Of a stretch of 64,000 bases of DNA, positions 25,424-33,384 are shown piece after piece. The translations under genes and the position numbers were made by a program. The stretch is taken from NCBI RefSeq assembly GCF_002734215.1, contig NZ_NSEB01000004.1, positions 565,954 to 629,953 of the forward strand, written 5' to 3'. The number at the start of each line of letters is the position of its first letter. The first letter of the stretch is position 1. The notes under the pieces are model-generated. The model was not told where the DNA came from, made no database searches, and saw only the letters and a list, made by a program, of their open reading frames with translations. This stretch comes from Fredinandcohnia onubensis. GTDB taxonomy: Bacteria > Bacillota > Bacilli > Bacillales > Bacillaceae_L.

Positions 25424-26029
25424 ATGAAGCATATTTTCCATGAAGGTAAAGATAAAACAAAACCAACTCTTCTGTTATTACATGGTACAGGAGGAACGGA
25501 GTCAGATTTATTACCATTAGCACCACATATTGATGAGGATGCATCCGTACTAAGCGTGCGCGGAAATGTATCTGAAAATGGCATGCCACGCTTTTTCCGT
25601 CGCTTAGCTGAAGGGGTTTTTGATATGGAAGACCTTATTTTCCGTACGAAAGAATTAAATGAGTTCCTCGACGAGGCTGCCACAACTTACTCATTCGATC
25701 GAAATAATATTGTTGCAATTGGGTACTCAAATGGAGCAAATATTGCTGGAAGCCTACTGTTCCATTATAAAGATGCCTTAAAAGGAGCTATTCTCCACCA
25801 TCCAATGGTACCAAGAAGAGGTATAGAGTTACCCGACCTTACCGGTACACCTGTCTTCATAACAGCAGGTAAAAATGACCCGATTTGTCCAGCACAGGAA
25901 ACCATTGACCTGCAAGACCTATTACAGAAAGCAAACGCAGATGTCGAGGTACATTGGGAAAATAATGGACATATGCTAACTGGCACAGAGGTTGCTGAAG
26001 CAGCGAAGTGGTACAAGAAACACTTTTAA
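25424..26029 (+). CDS. mhqD: Carboxylesterase/phospholipase family hydrolase MhqD
   Basis: This 201-residue alpha/beta hydrolase has the nucleophile elbow GYS102NG, D152 (AGKNDPICP) and H183 (NGHMLT), completing the triad. The segment RGNVSENGMPRFFRR is characteristic of MhqD (YodD), part of the methylhydroquinone/quinone resistance regulon in B. subtilis. The start follows TGGAGGGAATACA. A promoter with an MhqR-type operator precedes it, supporting induction by quinone-like electrophiles. Its exact substrate is unknown. Confidence 0.92.
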   Translation: MKHIFHEGKDKTKPTLLLLHGTGGTESDLLPLAPHIDEDASVLSVRGNVSENGMPRFFRRLAEGVFDMEDLIFRTKELNEFLDEAATTYSFDRNNIVAIGYSNGANIAGSLLFHYKDALKGAILHHPMVPRRGIELPDLTGTPVFITAGKNDPICPAQETIDLQDLLQKANADVEVHWENNGHMLTGTEVAEAAKWYKKHF

Positions 26030-26104
26030 AATCGGGTGGTTTCTGTCTCACTGCGTGTTAATCTAGTGGAATTGCGTTATAACAGTTTTATACATCAAAA
26101 CAAT

Positions 26105-26142
26105 AACCCAAGATTGTGTTGTAAAAACACCAATCTTGGGTT
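26105..26142 (+). terminator. Hairpin downstream of mhqD
   Basis: AACCCAAGATTG and CAATCTTGGGTT form a perfect 12-bp stem, but the following bases (AATTGCGTTTT) give a poor T-tract. It lies 76 bp past the stop codon, so it may be a terminator or only an RNA hairpin. The rest of the gap 26030-26295 holds no supported gene. Confidence 0.5.
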
Positions 26143-26295
26143 AATTGCGTTTTAATCCAGATAATTACGCAATAGCAACGCTCAACCGCACAATCCTCAA
26201 CTTCCTTATCCCATACCAATTACCTTTAAAAGAATAAAATACCATTTATGGAGGAATATATATAAAAATGTCTCTTTTAAGAAAGAGGTATCGAA

Positions 26296-28023
26296 ATGTC
26301 TTGGTCTACCATAAAGAGAAGTCCGAAACGAAGAGGTACTAAATCTTCACAACAACCAGCTGCGACAGCAAATGAAAATAACATTCCACATAAATTGGTT
26401 GAAGAGCTGCCGACAGATCAACTGGGAGAAAACCTTGATGGCACAATTGAATTATTGAAAAATCTATTAGGGAAAAACGCTGATTTCTTTTGTCGAAAGT
26501 TTCAAATGTACGGTAAATTTAGTGCAGCGATTATTTACTTCTCTAGCATTGTTGATAAAAATACAATTAACAGTGGCATTATGAAGCCTCTAATGTATGT
26601 TCCAGTTCAAACCGACCTTGAAAAACTTACAAAAACAAATGTGTTGGATTTCATTTTGAATGAGGCCATGTTTCATACTGAAATAAAAAAAGAAAGTAAT
26701 ATTGAAAATATCATAAATGCGTTATTACGTGGAGAAACCTTTATTTTTATTGATGGGGTCAATTCTGGTATTCAATTTGCTGTAAAGAATATCGATAAAC
26801 GTTCAATCTCCCAGCCAGAAACAGAACAGGTTATTTTAGGACCTCGAGAAGGTTTTATTGAATCCTTACAAACGAACATAGCATTATTACGAAATCGATT
26901 AAAAACAGCAGATTTTCGTGTTGAAATTATGGAAATTGGCCGTGTGTCAAAATCGACGACAGCCATTTGCTATCTTGAAGGGATTGCAACCGATGACTTA
27001 GTAAAAGAAGTGAAGGATCGTTTAGGGAAAATTGATATTGATGCCATCTTGGATGTAGGCTATATCGAACAATTTATTGAAGATAACCATATGTCTCCCT
27101 TTCCACAGATTCAGAGTACAGAACGCCCTGATAAGACAGTAGGTAGTATTCTAGAAGGAAGAGTGGCTATTCTAGTCGATGGATCACCATTCTCGCTTAT
27201 TGCTCCAGTGGTATTTAATCAATTTTATCAAACATTCGAGGATTACTCTTCTCGATTTTTAATGGGGAGTTTCGTACGACTCGCTCGTATGGTGGCATTA
27301 GTTTTCTCTTTAATCTTTCCATCACTCTATGTATCCTTTATATCGTTTAACCCGGAGCTGCTTCCGACTGAATTTGCTGTTGCTGTTGCGGGTGGACGTT
27401 CAGGAGTCCCTTTTCCTGCAGTGGTAGAAGTGTTAATGATTGAAGTTGCGATGGAGATCCTACGTGAAGCGACTGTTCGACTACCTAAGCAGGTAGGTGG
27501 AGCCCTTTCCATTGTAGGGGTACTCGTAATTGGACAAGCAGCGGTTGAAGCGGGAATTGCAAGTCCAATAACGGTTGTTGTAATTGCGATGACAACGATT
27601 GGTTCATTTGCAACTCCGGCATATGATGCTGCGTTTGCTCTCCGCATGCTTCGATTTCCAATTGTCATAATGGCGGGCTTTTTTGGACTTTACGGTGTCG
27701 TCATTGGCATTATTTTCATTTTTAATCATATGCTTTCGTTAAAATCCTTTGGAGTCCCTTATATGAGCCCAGTAACACCTGGTAATTTCCAAGGTTTAAA
27801 GGATGTTATTATTAGAGCACCTTTTTGGTGGATGCCAAAAAGGCCTGAAATGCTACATTCTCAAAACTCTGACCGTTTAGGAAAAACGAAGGGAGAATCT
27901 ACAAAGGGAACAAGTAACACTTTGGATCCGGTAATGGTTGGAAATGAAAAATGGAAGGAGGACAAGTCAAGTGGAATATCCACGCGAGATAACGGTCATT
28001 CAAGCAACAACGATCCTAATTAG
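26296..28023 (+). CDS. Spore germination receptor subunit A (GerA family), operon 1
   Basis: This 575-residue protein has a soluble N-terminal part (to about 300) and about five TM helices in the C-terminal half, with conserved GerA motifs ERPDKTVGSILEGRVAILVDG, SRFLMGSFVRLARM, and PFPAVVEVLMIEVAMEILREA. GerA-type A subunits sit in the inner spore membrane and form the germinant receptor with B and C. Start ATG 26296 has AAAGAGG upstream. The C-terminal tail is hydrophilic and overlaps the gerB start. The ligand is not predictable. Confidence 0.92.
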   Translation: MSWSTIKRSPKRRGTKSSQQPAATANENNIPHKLVEELPTDQLGENLDGTIELLKNLLGKNADFFCRKFQMYGKFSAAIIYFSSIVDKNTINSGIMKPLMYVPVQTDLEKLTKTNVLDFILNEAMFHTEIKKESNIENIINALLRGETFIFIDGVNSGIQFAVKNIDKRSISQPETEQVILGPREGFIESLQTNIALLRNRLKTADFRVEIMEIGRVSKSTTAICYLEGIATDDLVKEVKDRLGKIDIDAILDVGYIEQFIEDNHMSPFPQIQSTERPDKTVGSILEGRVAILVDGSPFSLIAPVVFNQFYQTFEDYSSRFLMGSFVRLARMVALVFSLIFPSLYVSFISFNPELLPTEFAVAVAGGRSGVPFPAVVEVLMIEVAMEILREATVRLPKQVGGALSIVGVLVIGQAAVEAGIASPITVVVIAMTTIGSFATPAYDAAFALRMLRFPIVIMAGFFGLYGVVIGIIFIFNHMLSLKSFGVPYMSPVTPGNFQGLKDVIIRAPFWWMPKRPEMLHSQNSDRLGKTKGESTKGTSNTLDPVMVGNEKWKEDKSSGISTRDNGHSSNNDPN

Positions 28024-29077
28024 TACCATTATCGGAGTGGGATTATTGGCTCTTCCTCTCTTTGCGGTTCGGTCCGCAGATACGGGTGCTCCTTTACTCA
28101 CTTTATTCGGTATAGGGATCGCATCCATTGGACTTGGGTTAATTACATTTCTTGGAATCCGTCACCCCCGAAAATCTATCATTTTGTATGGAGAAGATAT
28201 TTTGGGGAAGTGGTTAAGCAGGGTGCCGAACCTAGTTATCATTCTCTTTTTTGCAATATTAACGGGACTAACTTCACGGGAGTTTGGAGCGGTAGTTATT
28301 ACTGCCATTCTAAAGCAAACGCCACTAGAAGTGACTGTAATTGTGATGTTGATACTCGCGGCATTGTCTACAAGGAATGACATGAATGTCTTTGCCTATA
28401 TCCATAATTTTTATGTTCCGTTTATTTTGGCACCTGCTTTAATCATCGTTGCTTTATCTTTAAAGAACGCAAATGCTTTATATTTACTTCCAATACTAGG
28501 AAATGAACCTGGAAGTTACTTAATTGGAGGCTTAACCATTGCAGCATTATTTCAGGGTTCTTTTATTTTTACAATGATAATTCCCTTTATGAGGCATCCA
28601 CGAAAAGCGGTTAAAGCTAGTATTTGGGGAATGGTTATTGCCGGTGGTTTATACCTGTTAATTGTCATTGCAACGGTTGCGGTGTTTGGCCCTGGTGAAA
28701 TAACAAACCTTCTATGGCCGACCCTTGAATTAGCTCGTACGACCTCAATACCTGGTAATCTTCTTCAGAGATTAGATATTGTTTTTTTATCTGTGTGGGT
28801 AATTGCTGTATTCACTACATTGTTTTCCAGTTATATGTTCACGGTTCATTCCATTAGCCAAATGGCTGGATTACGTGATCATAAAATGCTTTCCTTTTTT
28901 ATTTTGCCGATTGTTTTCATTATCGCGATGATTCCGCAAAATATTTTGCATTTATATGATGTTATTGAAATCTTTGGTAGATTAGGCCTAATTCTCACAG
29001 TCGGTTATCCAATGTTATTAGTTAGTGTAGACCTTGTAAAGAAAAAGGTGAAAAAAAGTGGGAGTATCAAAGCATAG
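27971..29077 (+). CDS. Spore germination receptor subunit B (GerB family), operon 1
   Basis: GTG 27971 (MEYPREIT) sits 9 bp after a perfect AAGGAGG and is the likely start; this overlaps the A-subunit gene by 53 bp in another frame. The 368-residue protein has about ten TM helices with the APC-superfamily pattern TTILISTIIGVGLLALP at the N-terminus. B subunits bind germinant amino acids or sugars. Adjacent C gene overlaps its end by 20 bp, giving tight translational coupling. Confidence 0.9.
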   Translation: MEYPREITVIQATTILISTIIGVGLLALPLFAVRSADTGAPLLTLFGIGIASIGLGLITFLGIRHPRKSIILYGEDILGKWLSRVPNLVIILFFAILTGLTSREFGAVVITAILKQTPLEVTVIVMLILAALSTRNDMNVFAYIHNFYVPFILAPALIIVALSLKNANALYLLPILGNEPGSYLIGGLTIAALFQGSFIFTMIIPFMRHPRKAVKASIWGMVIAGGLYLLIVIATVAVFGPGEITNLLWPTLELARTTSIPGNLLQRLDIVFLSVWVIAVFTTLFSSYMFTVHSISQMAGLRDHKMLSFFILPIVFIIAMIPQNILHLYDVIEIFGRLGLILTVGYPMLLVSVDLVKKKVKKSGSIKA

Positions 29078-30290
29078 TTGGAAGACTTGTTTAAAAATTA
29101 TACTTATCGCTTTAGTGCCTGGGCTATTCTTAACAGGTTGCTGGGATAGTGATGATATTGAACAACGAGCGACGGTATTAGGTATATCAATTGATAAGGT
29201 TGAAGATGTAGACGGTGCAGACCTTGCTCAAATAACCGGTTTAGGAAATCAGTTTCCAAAGCCGAAAGATGGATTAATTAAATTAAGTGCTCAAATCGCT
29301 GTTCCAGGAAGAATTCCACTGGGACCGCAAACGGGTGGGGCTGGAGTAGACCAAAACCCTCTTTGGGTAATCAGTGTAGTGGGCTATACATTAGATGACG
29401 CGATAGCTGTACTTCAACAAGAAGTCGCTGACCGGCTTTTTTTTGGTCATCTACGGACCATTGTCATAAGTGAAGACGTTGCGAAGGATGGGGTAAAAAG
29501 GTTTAACGATTATCTCCGAAGAAATCCTGAAATTAGAAGGACTGCTTGGATGGTAGTATCAAAAGGTGAAGCCATAAAATTTATGGAGGTAGCACCTAAA
29601 CTAGAGCGGGTACCTACTCTTTATTTGTCTGCAATGGTCGAAAATGCTGTTGGATTAGGTACATTTCCGGAAGATTTTATCGGCTTGTTTTGGACAAAGC
29701 TACAAAGCAAAGGTCAAGATACATTCCTTCCATATCTTGAATTAAAAAAAGAGGATAACATACAAATTTCTGGTTTAGCGTATTTTAAAGATGATCGAAT
29801 GATAGGTAGAACGGAACCTGTTGAAATAGGCTTATTCATGGCTGTAACAGGAGAGAGGAGAGGCGGATATGAGGTGTTTGTTGAAGTGCCTGATACAGAT
29901 GTTAAGGTGATTGTGAGGGCAGAATATCGCAGGTCATCGCTAAAACCAACCGTACGAAACGGGAAGCCTCATTTGGACATAAAAATTCATTATGAAAGTA
30001 CAATCGCGGAAGGAGCGGTTGGGGTAGATTTAAATAATCCGGAAATTATTAGAAAAATTGAAGTAGAGGCTTCAAAGGGTGTAAAAGAAGGAACAAGTAA
30101 ATTAATCAAAAAAATGCAGGATGAACAATCAGATATTTTTGGGTTTGGAGAATATTTTCGAGCGAAACAACCTGATTACTGGAATAAGGAGATTCAAACA
30201 AAAGAGAAGTGGCGTGAAGTCTACAAGGATATGACCTATGATATTCAATGTACATCAAAAATTCGAAGAGTGGGTACAAAGGCAAAATAG
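29058..30290 (+). CDS. Spore germination receptor lipoprotein subunit C (Ger(x)C), operon 1
   Basis: GTG start at 29058 with AAAGGTG upstream. The 410-residue protein has a signal peptide with lipobox LTGC28WDSDDIEQRA, the canonical Ger(x)C opening, followed by the three-domain C-subunit fold (VLGISIDKVE early, and a C-terminal helical domain near QPDYWNKE). It is lipid-anchored on the outer face of the inner spore membrane. It overlaps gerB by 20 bp. Confidence 0.92.
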   Translation: MGVSKHSWKTCLKIILIALVPGLFLTGCWDSDDIEQRATVLGISIDKVEDVDGADLAQITGLGNQFPKPKDGLIKLSAQIAVPGRIPLGPQTGGAGVDQNPLWVISVVGYTLDDAIAVLQQEVADRLFFGHLRTIVISEDVAKDGVKRFNDYLRRNPEIRRTAWMVVSKGEAIKFMEVAPKLERVPTLYLSAMVENAVGLGTFPEDFIGLFWTKLQSKGQDTFLPYLELKKEDNIQISGLAYFKDDRMIGRTEPVEIGLFMAVTGERRGGYEVFVEVPDTDVKVIVRAEYRRSSLKPTVRNGKPHLDIKIHYESTIAEGAVGVDLNNPEIIRKIEVEASKGVKEGTSKLIKKMQDEQSDIFGFGEYFRAKQPDYWNKEIQTKEKWREVYKDMTYDIQCTSKIRRVGTKAK

Positions 30291-30314
30291 CCTTATCGTA
30301 CCGAAGGAGTTTAC

Positions 30315-30518
30315 ATGTTTTTTATTGGGTATTTAAATTACGTAGTTGTACTAAGTGTCATGACAGGGGTCTTTATTCTCATGTTTGATGTGAAGGGTTA
30401 TAAAACGAAGAACATGCAAAAAGAAAAGAAGGTTAGCACGTTTCTAGGATGGTTTAATATAACAGCCGGGGTACTTGCCTTTTTAGTAAATTGGGCGTAT
30501 CAGCAGATTTTTTGGTGA
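30315..30518 (+). CDS. Small two-TM protein, germinant receptor D-subunit-like (CLC_0170-type)
   Basis: This 67-residue protein has two TM helices (about residues 4-24 and 44-64) joined by a basic loop rich in Lys. AAGGAG precedes ATG 30315, 24 bp after gerC. Small two-TM proteins at the end of ger operons, called D subunits, modulate germinant receptor function in Bacillus species. The size, topology and position fit; ligand effect is unknown. Confidence 0.72.
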   Translation: MFFIGYLNYVVVLSVMTGVFILMFDVKGYKTKNMQKEKKVSTFLGWFNITAGVLAFLVNWAYQQIFW

Positions 30519-30529
30519 AAATTAAAACA

Positions 30530-30560
30530 AGCCCCAAGAAATTCGAATATCCTAGGGGCT
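30530..30560. terminator. Hairpin between germination operon 1 and the dioxygenase gene
   Basis: AGCCCC and GGGGCT pair around an AT-rich loop, with T-rich sequence on both outer sides. Probably terminates both convergent units. Confidence 0.55.
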
Positions 30561-30568
30561 ATCTTTCT

Positions 30569-31534
30569 TTAAATTTCTAATGGTCGTAAATTTGCTTCAA
30601 TTTCGCTTCTCTTTGGTTCTAAAAATGCAGGAAGTGCAAGTCGTTCGCCTAACGTTTCCAATGGTTCATCTACATCAAACCCAGGAGTGTCAGTTGAGAG
30701 CTCAAATAAAATACCATTTGGTTCTCTAAAGTACAATGCTTTGAAGTAATAGCGGTCTACCTTACCAGAGTTGGGAAGGCGTGTTTGTTTTATTCTTGTA
30801 AACCAATTTTCATATTCCTCTTCGTTCGGAATACGGAAGGCCACATGGTGCACACCGCCACGTCCCAAACGTTCTTTTGGTAGATCAGGTCGTGTTTCAA
30901 TATGAAGTTCGGCTCCAGATCCACCTTCACCTGTCGCATAGACTAGGATTTCAGGATAATCACCTGCAAGCGAAGGATAGCTGCCGACCTTTCGGAAACC
31001 CATGACATCTGTCAAAATTTTAATAGTAGGTTCAGCATTGGCAACGGTTAAAGTGACTGGTCCGAGCCCAATTATCGCATGTTCAGCTGGAATATCATTA
31101 ACTTCCCAAGGTTCACCTGCAGAAACTCCCGCTTCGCCATTATCCGCAACAAGGATGATTCTTGAGCCTTCATAATCCTGAAAAGCCAAAGTGTCGCGCC
31201 CAGCTCGCTTAGTGATTTCTTCTGTTGAAATGCGGTACTCCGCTAATCGCTTCCTCCAAAAATGCAAGGAATCAGTTGATTTCACACGTAGCGAAGTGGA
31301 AGAAATACTTGATACTCCTGGGTGTGTTCTTCCGAGTCCAGGTATATCAAAGAATGTAATTTCGGTCCCTGGATTTCCTTTTGCATCTCCATAGAAAAGA
31401 TGGTAGGATTGCGTATTATCTTGGTTCACTGTTTTCTTAATTAGGCGCATTCCTAAAACTTTTGTATAAAATTCAAAGTTTCGCTCCGCTTTGCCAGTGA
31501 GTAACGAAACATGATGTAAGCCTAGTAATTGCAT
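30569..31534 (-). CDS. mhqO: Ring-cleaving dioxygenase of the VOC family (MhqO/MhqA-like)
   Basis: ATG 31534 is chosen because GGGGGA lies 7 bp upstream; the ATG at 31540 directly abuts it. The 321-residue protein has two vicinal-oxygen-chelate modules, with metal-ligand candidates LHHVSLLT (early His), GGVHHVAFRI (about residue 225) and a late Glu (GILFELSTD). It matches the MhqO/MhqA/MhqE group that B. subtilis uses against quinones; which paralogue is uncertain. A perfect palindrome of MhqR type overlaps its promoter, linking it to mhqD in this window. Confidence 0.85.
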   Translation of the reverse strand: MQLLGLHHVSLLTGKAERNFEFYTKVLGMRLIKKTVNQDNTQSYHLFYGDAKGNPGTEITFFDIPGLGRTHPGVSSISSTSLRVKSTDSLHFWRKRLAEYRISTEEITKRAGRDTLAFQDYEGSRIILVADNGEAGVSAGEPWEVNDIPAEHAIIGLGPVTLTVANAEPTIKILTDVMGFRKVGSYPSLAGDYPEILVYATGEGGSGAELHIETRPDLPKERLGRGGVHHVAFRIPNEEEYENWFTRIKQTRLPNSGKVDRYYFKALYFREPNGILFELSTDTPGFDVDEPLETLGERLALPAFLEPKRSEIEANLRPLEI

Positions 31535-31555
31535 GTTCATTCCCCCAAAAAATAA

Positions 31556-31577
31556 ATTATCTTGAATTCAAGATAAT
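31556..31577 (-). promoter_or_regulatory. 22-bp perfect MhqR-type operator
   Basis: Arms ATTATCTTGAA and TTCAAGATAAT form a perfect palindrome, just downstream of the -10 on the minus strand. The core TATCTTGAAT is shared with the mhqD operator. Confidence 0.75.
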
Positions 31578-31584
31578 TATACCA
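31576..31584 (-). promoter_or_regulatory. Extended -10 of the dioxygenase promoter
   Basis: On the minus strand TGGTATAAT reads as a perfect extended -10, with its last bases overlapping the palindrome. No clear -35 is seen. Confidence 0.6.
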
Positions 31585-31599
31585 CAGATTAGATAATAT

Positions 31600-31625
31600 A
31601 GAAAAGGCCAAGGAAACCCTTGGCC
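31600..31625 (-). terminator. Terminator of the short gamma-SASP-like gene
   Basis: GGCCAAGG and CCTTGGCC pair perfectly around GTTT (minus strand), followed by TTTTCT. Confidence 0.75.
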
Positions 31626-31633
31626 GGAGCAGA

Positions 31634-31783
31634 CTATTTCTTTTTCTTCTTTTGAACATTTTGTTTTTCTGCTTCTACTTCTGTATAAGATGCGAATTCT
31701 ACAAGCTCTTCACTAATTCTATTTCCTTTTTTTGCATTATTATTTCGTTGTGCATTCGCATTTCCGCGCTTCGTTCGTCCCAT
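31634..31783 (-). CDS. Short gamma-type SASP-like spore protein
   Basis: The likely start is ATG 31783 (MGRTKRGNANAQRNN), with GGAG upstream; a longer frame to 31885 has no ribosome site. The 49-residue, very basic, Asn/Lys-rich product contains EFASYTEVEAEKQN, close to the EFASETDVAEVRKQN repeat of the gamma-type small acid-soluble spore protein encoded next door. It may be a divergent one-repeat gamma-SASP or another small spore protein. It has its own terminator. Confidence 0.6.
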   Translation of the reverse strand: MGRTKRGNANAQRNNNAKKGNRISEELVEFASYTEVEAEKQNVQKKKKK

Positions 31784-31871
31784 TACATTCAACTCCATTC
31801 TTAACATTTCACTTTGTAGTATGAGTAGTTTGGACCCATTAATGTAAGACCATTTAGCCATTTTACTTGCT

Positions 31872-31896
31872 AAAAATACCCTCACATGTGTGAGGG
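31872..31896 (-). terminator. Terminator of the gamma-SASP gene
   Basis: CCCTCACA and TGTGAGGG pair perfectly around CA (minus strand), followed by TATTTTT. Confidence 0.78.
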
Positions 31897-31915
31897 CATT
31901 ACTAATGGTAGGTGT

Positions 31916-32263
31916 CTAGCGATTTTTATTAGCCTGAGATTGCTGGTTCTGTTTACGAACTTCAGCAACATCTGTTTCGCTAGCGAATTCGGTACTGAAA
32001 GAGGATCCGGTTGAAGTGAATTGTTGTTGCCCAACAGATTGTTGGAGCTGCTGTGCGGACTGCTCTATCTGGTTTAACTGCTGAGCAGCATTCAATTCAC
32101 GTCCTGCAAATCCAGGGGCAGATTGTTGCACTTGTGGTGAGCTTTGTTGGAACTGCTGTGCATTCATTTGCTCTGTTTGCGCCAACTGTTGGGCTGTTTG
32201 TTTAATTTGGTTAAGTGCAGCTTGAGCCTGTGCTGGAATTTGTTGATTGTTGTTGTTTTGCAT
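31916..32263 (-). CDS. sspE: Gamma-type small acid-soluble spore protein
   Basis: This 115-residue, Gln/Asn-rich, Cys-free protein ends in the SspE signature FSTEFASETDVAEVRKQNQQ, which contains the GPR protease cleavage-like sequence EFASET. The N-terminal part is a Gln-rich helix-breaking region with repeated AQQL and QQSAP segments. Gamma-SASPs are amino acid stores degraded during germination and are made only in the forespore. Start follows GGAGGG. A forespore promoter could not be placed with confidence. Confidence 0.88.
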   Translation of the reverse strand: MQNNNNQQIPAQAQAALNQIKQTAQQLAQTEQMNAQQFQQSSPQVQQSAPGFAGRELNAAQQLNQIEQSAQQLQQSVGQQQFTSTGSSFSTEFASETDVAEVRKQNQQSQANKNR

Positions 32264-32422
32264 TCGGAACCCTCCCAGACGAATTTTTGTGGATTCTCAA
32301 AAGGCCTGCCCTTTCAAAAATCCTTTCTTAATTTGTGTAGCACAGCCCCTTTTAATGTATTGAAAAGAATGTTAATCAAGTGACATTTTTCTGGGAATAT
32401 AAAAGGGTTACCGAGTTTTTTG

Positions 32423-32452
32423 TTGTTCATTTCAAACCATCCATTATATAAT
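32423..32452 (+). promoter_or_regulatory. SigA-type promoter for the ASCH gene
   Basis: TTGTTC (32423-32428), 18-bp spacer, TATAAT (32447-32452), 26 bp before the start codon. Confidence 0.5.
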
Positions 32453-32477
32453 TCAAGTAGTGGAAGAGGTGATTTGA

Positions 32478-33191
32478 ATGAAACGAATCGATTTTTGGGG
32501 TCGAGATGAATATGATGAGAGACTTCTTGAAGAAGTACTACGTGGTGTGAAGACAGTCACCTGTACACCGAAGGTTTGGTATGATCAATTGCCAGACGAG
32601 GAAAAAAGCGAGAAAGGCGATATCATACAGGCTTTTACGAAGCGGAATGAACATGTGGCCAACATCCAAATTACCGATTTTTATGAAATACGATTTGGTG
32701 AAATTCAAGGTGAAGTGGGTAAGAGAATCGCGAATGGCGAAAATTCCACGCTTGACGAGTTTATAGAGGATCATATTTTTAGCTGGGAGAAGCCCCTACA
32801 AATGGATGGTTACGAACTTAATGAAGATACCGTGATAGTCGTAGAACATTTTACGCTTAAGGACATTTTTATTGATGTTAAGATAGATTTACACCTTGTC
32901 CCAATGTCCGAGGCGGAACGGTTCAAGGTCGCCAACTGGACGGATTTTGAGTTGTTTGGGGTGGCTAGTGATTACTTTTATTCCGTATATAAAGAGAAAG
33001 ATTTTGTAGCATTTTTTCGATTTCGCCAAAATGAAGAAGGCACATATATATACTGCAAAGTAAATCCCGACTTCGAAGGGAAAATAGACCAAAAGGAACT
33101 CATGATAAAAGCGGAAAAGTACGCCAAAGAAAACTTATTGGCAACCCAATTGATTCATGAATGGAGTTCCATTTACACCTATCATAAATAA
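32478..33191 (+). CDS. ASCH-domain protein with extra C-terminal domain
   Basis: This 237-residue protein has an N-terminal ASCH domain (about 1-130): FWGRDEYDERLLEEVLRGVKTVTC and a Q-I-T-D-F segment with WEKP typical of that RNA-binding fold. The remaining residues (about 140-237) form a separate domain with a pattern of aromatic and acidic residues (FVAFFRFRQNEEGTYIYC) that is not recognised. ASCH proteins are linked to RNA binding or nucleotide modification. Start follows GAGGTGATTTGA. Monocistronic. Confidence 0.78.
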   Translation: MKRIDFWGRDEYDERLLEEVLRGVKTVTCTPKVWYDQLPDEEKSEKGDIIQAFTKRNEHVANIQITDFYEIRFGEIQGEVGKRIANGENSTLDEFIEDHIFSWEKPLQMDGYELNEDTVIVVEHFTLKDIFIDVKIDLHLVPMSEAERFKVANWTDFELFGVASDYFYSVYKEKDFVAFFRFRQNEEGTYIYCKVNPDFEGKIDQKELMIKAEKYAKENLLATQLIHEWSSIYTYHK

Positions 33192-33199
33192 GGATTTAG

Positions 33200-33236
33200 A
33201 AGACGTTTTGCGTAGAACACGCGGAACGTCTTTTTT
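33200..33236 (+). terminator. Intrinsic terminator after the ASCH gene
   Basis: AGACGTT...GCG and CGC...AACGTCT form an imperfect stem followed by six T residues. Confidence 0.78.
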
Positions 33237-33287
33237 AGATGCCGCCAAAAAACCAATTTGACTTTCGAATACCTGTAATTGTAAAAT

Positions 33288-33320
33288 CGTGGGACGAGGT
33301 TGATCGACTTTTTGTCCCGC
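33288..33320 (+). repeat. REP-like palindrome copy 1
   Basis: CGTGGGACGAGG at the left and TGTCCCGC at the right form a hairpin (GTGGGAC/GTCCCGC). The same outer sequences recur at 34579-34610, flanking the carboxypeptidase gene. Confidence 0.6.
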
Positions 33321-33384
33321 TCAATAGATAAAACACTAATGGGGCAACAAGATATGTCCATCAAGTCCAAAAGGGAGAAGTGAA

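Noticed and set aside
26232-26262. SigG promoter before germination operon 1
   Set aside because: GAATAA is present but no CATnnTA-type -10 lies at the correct distance.
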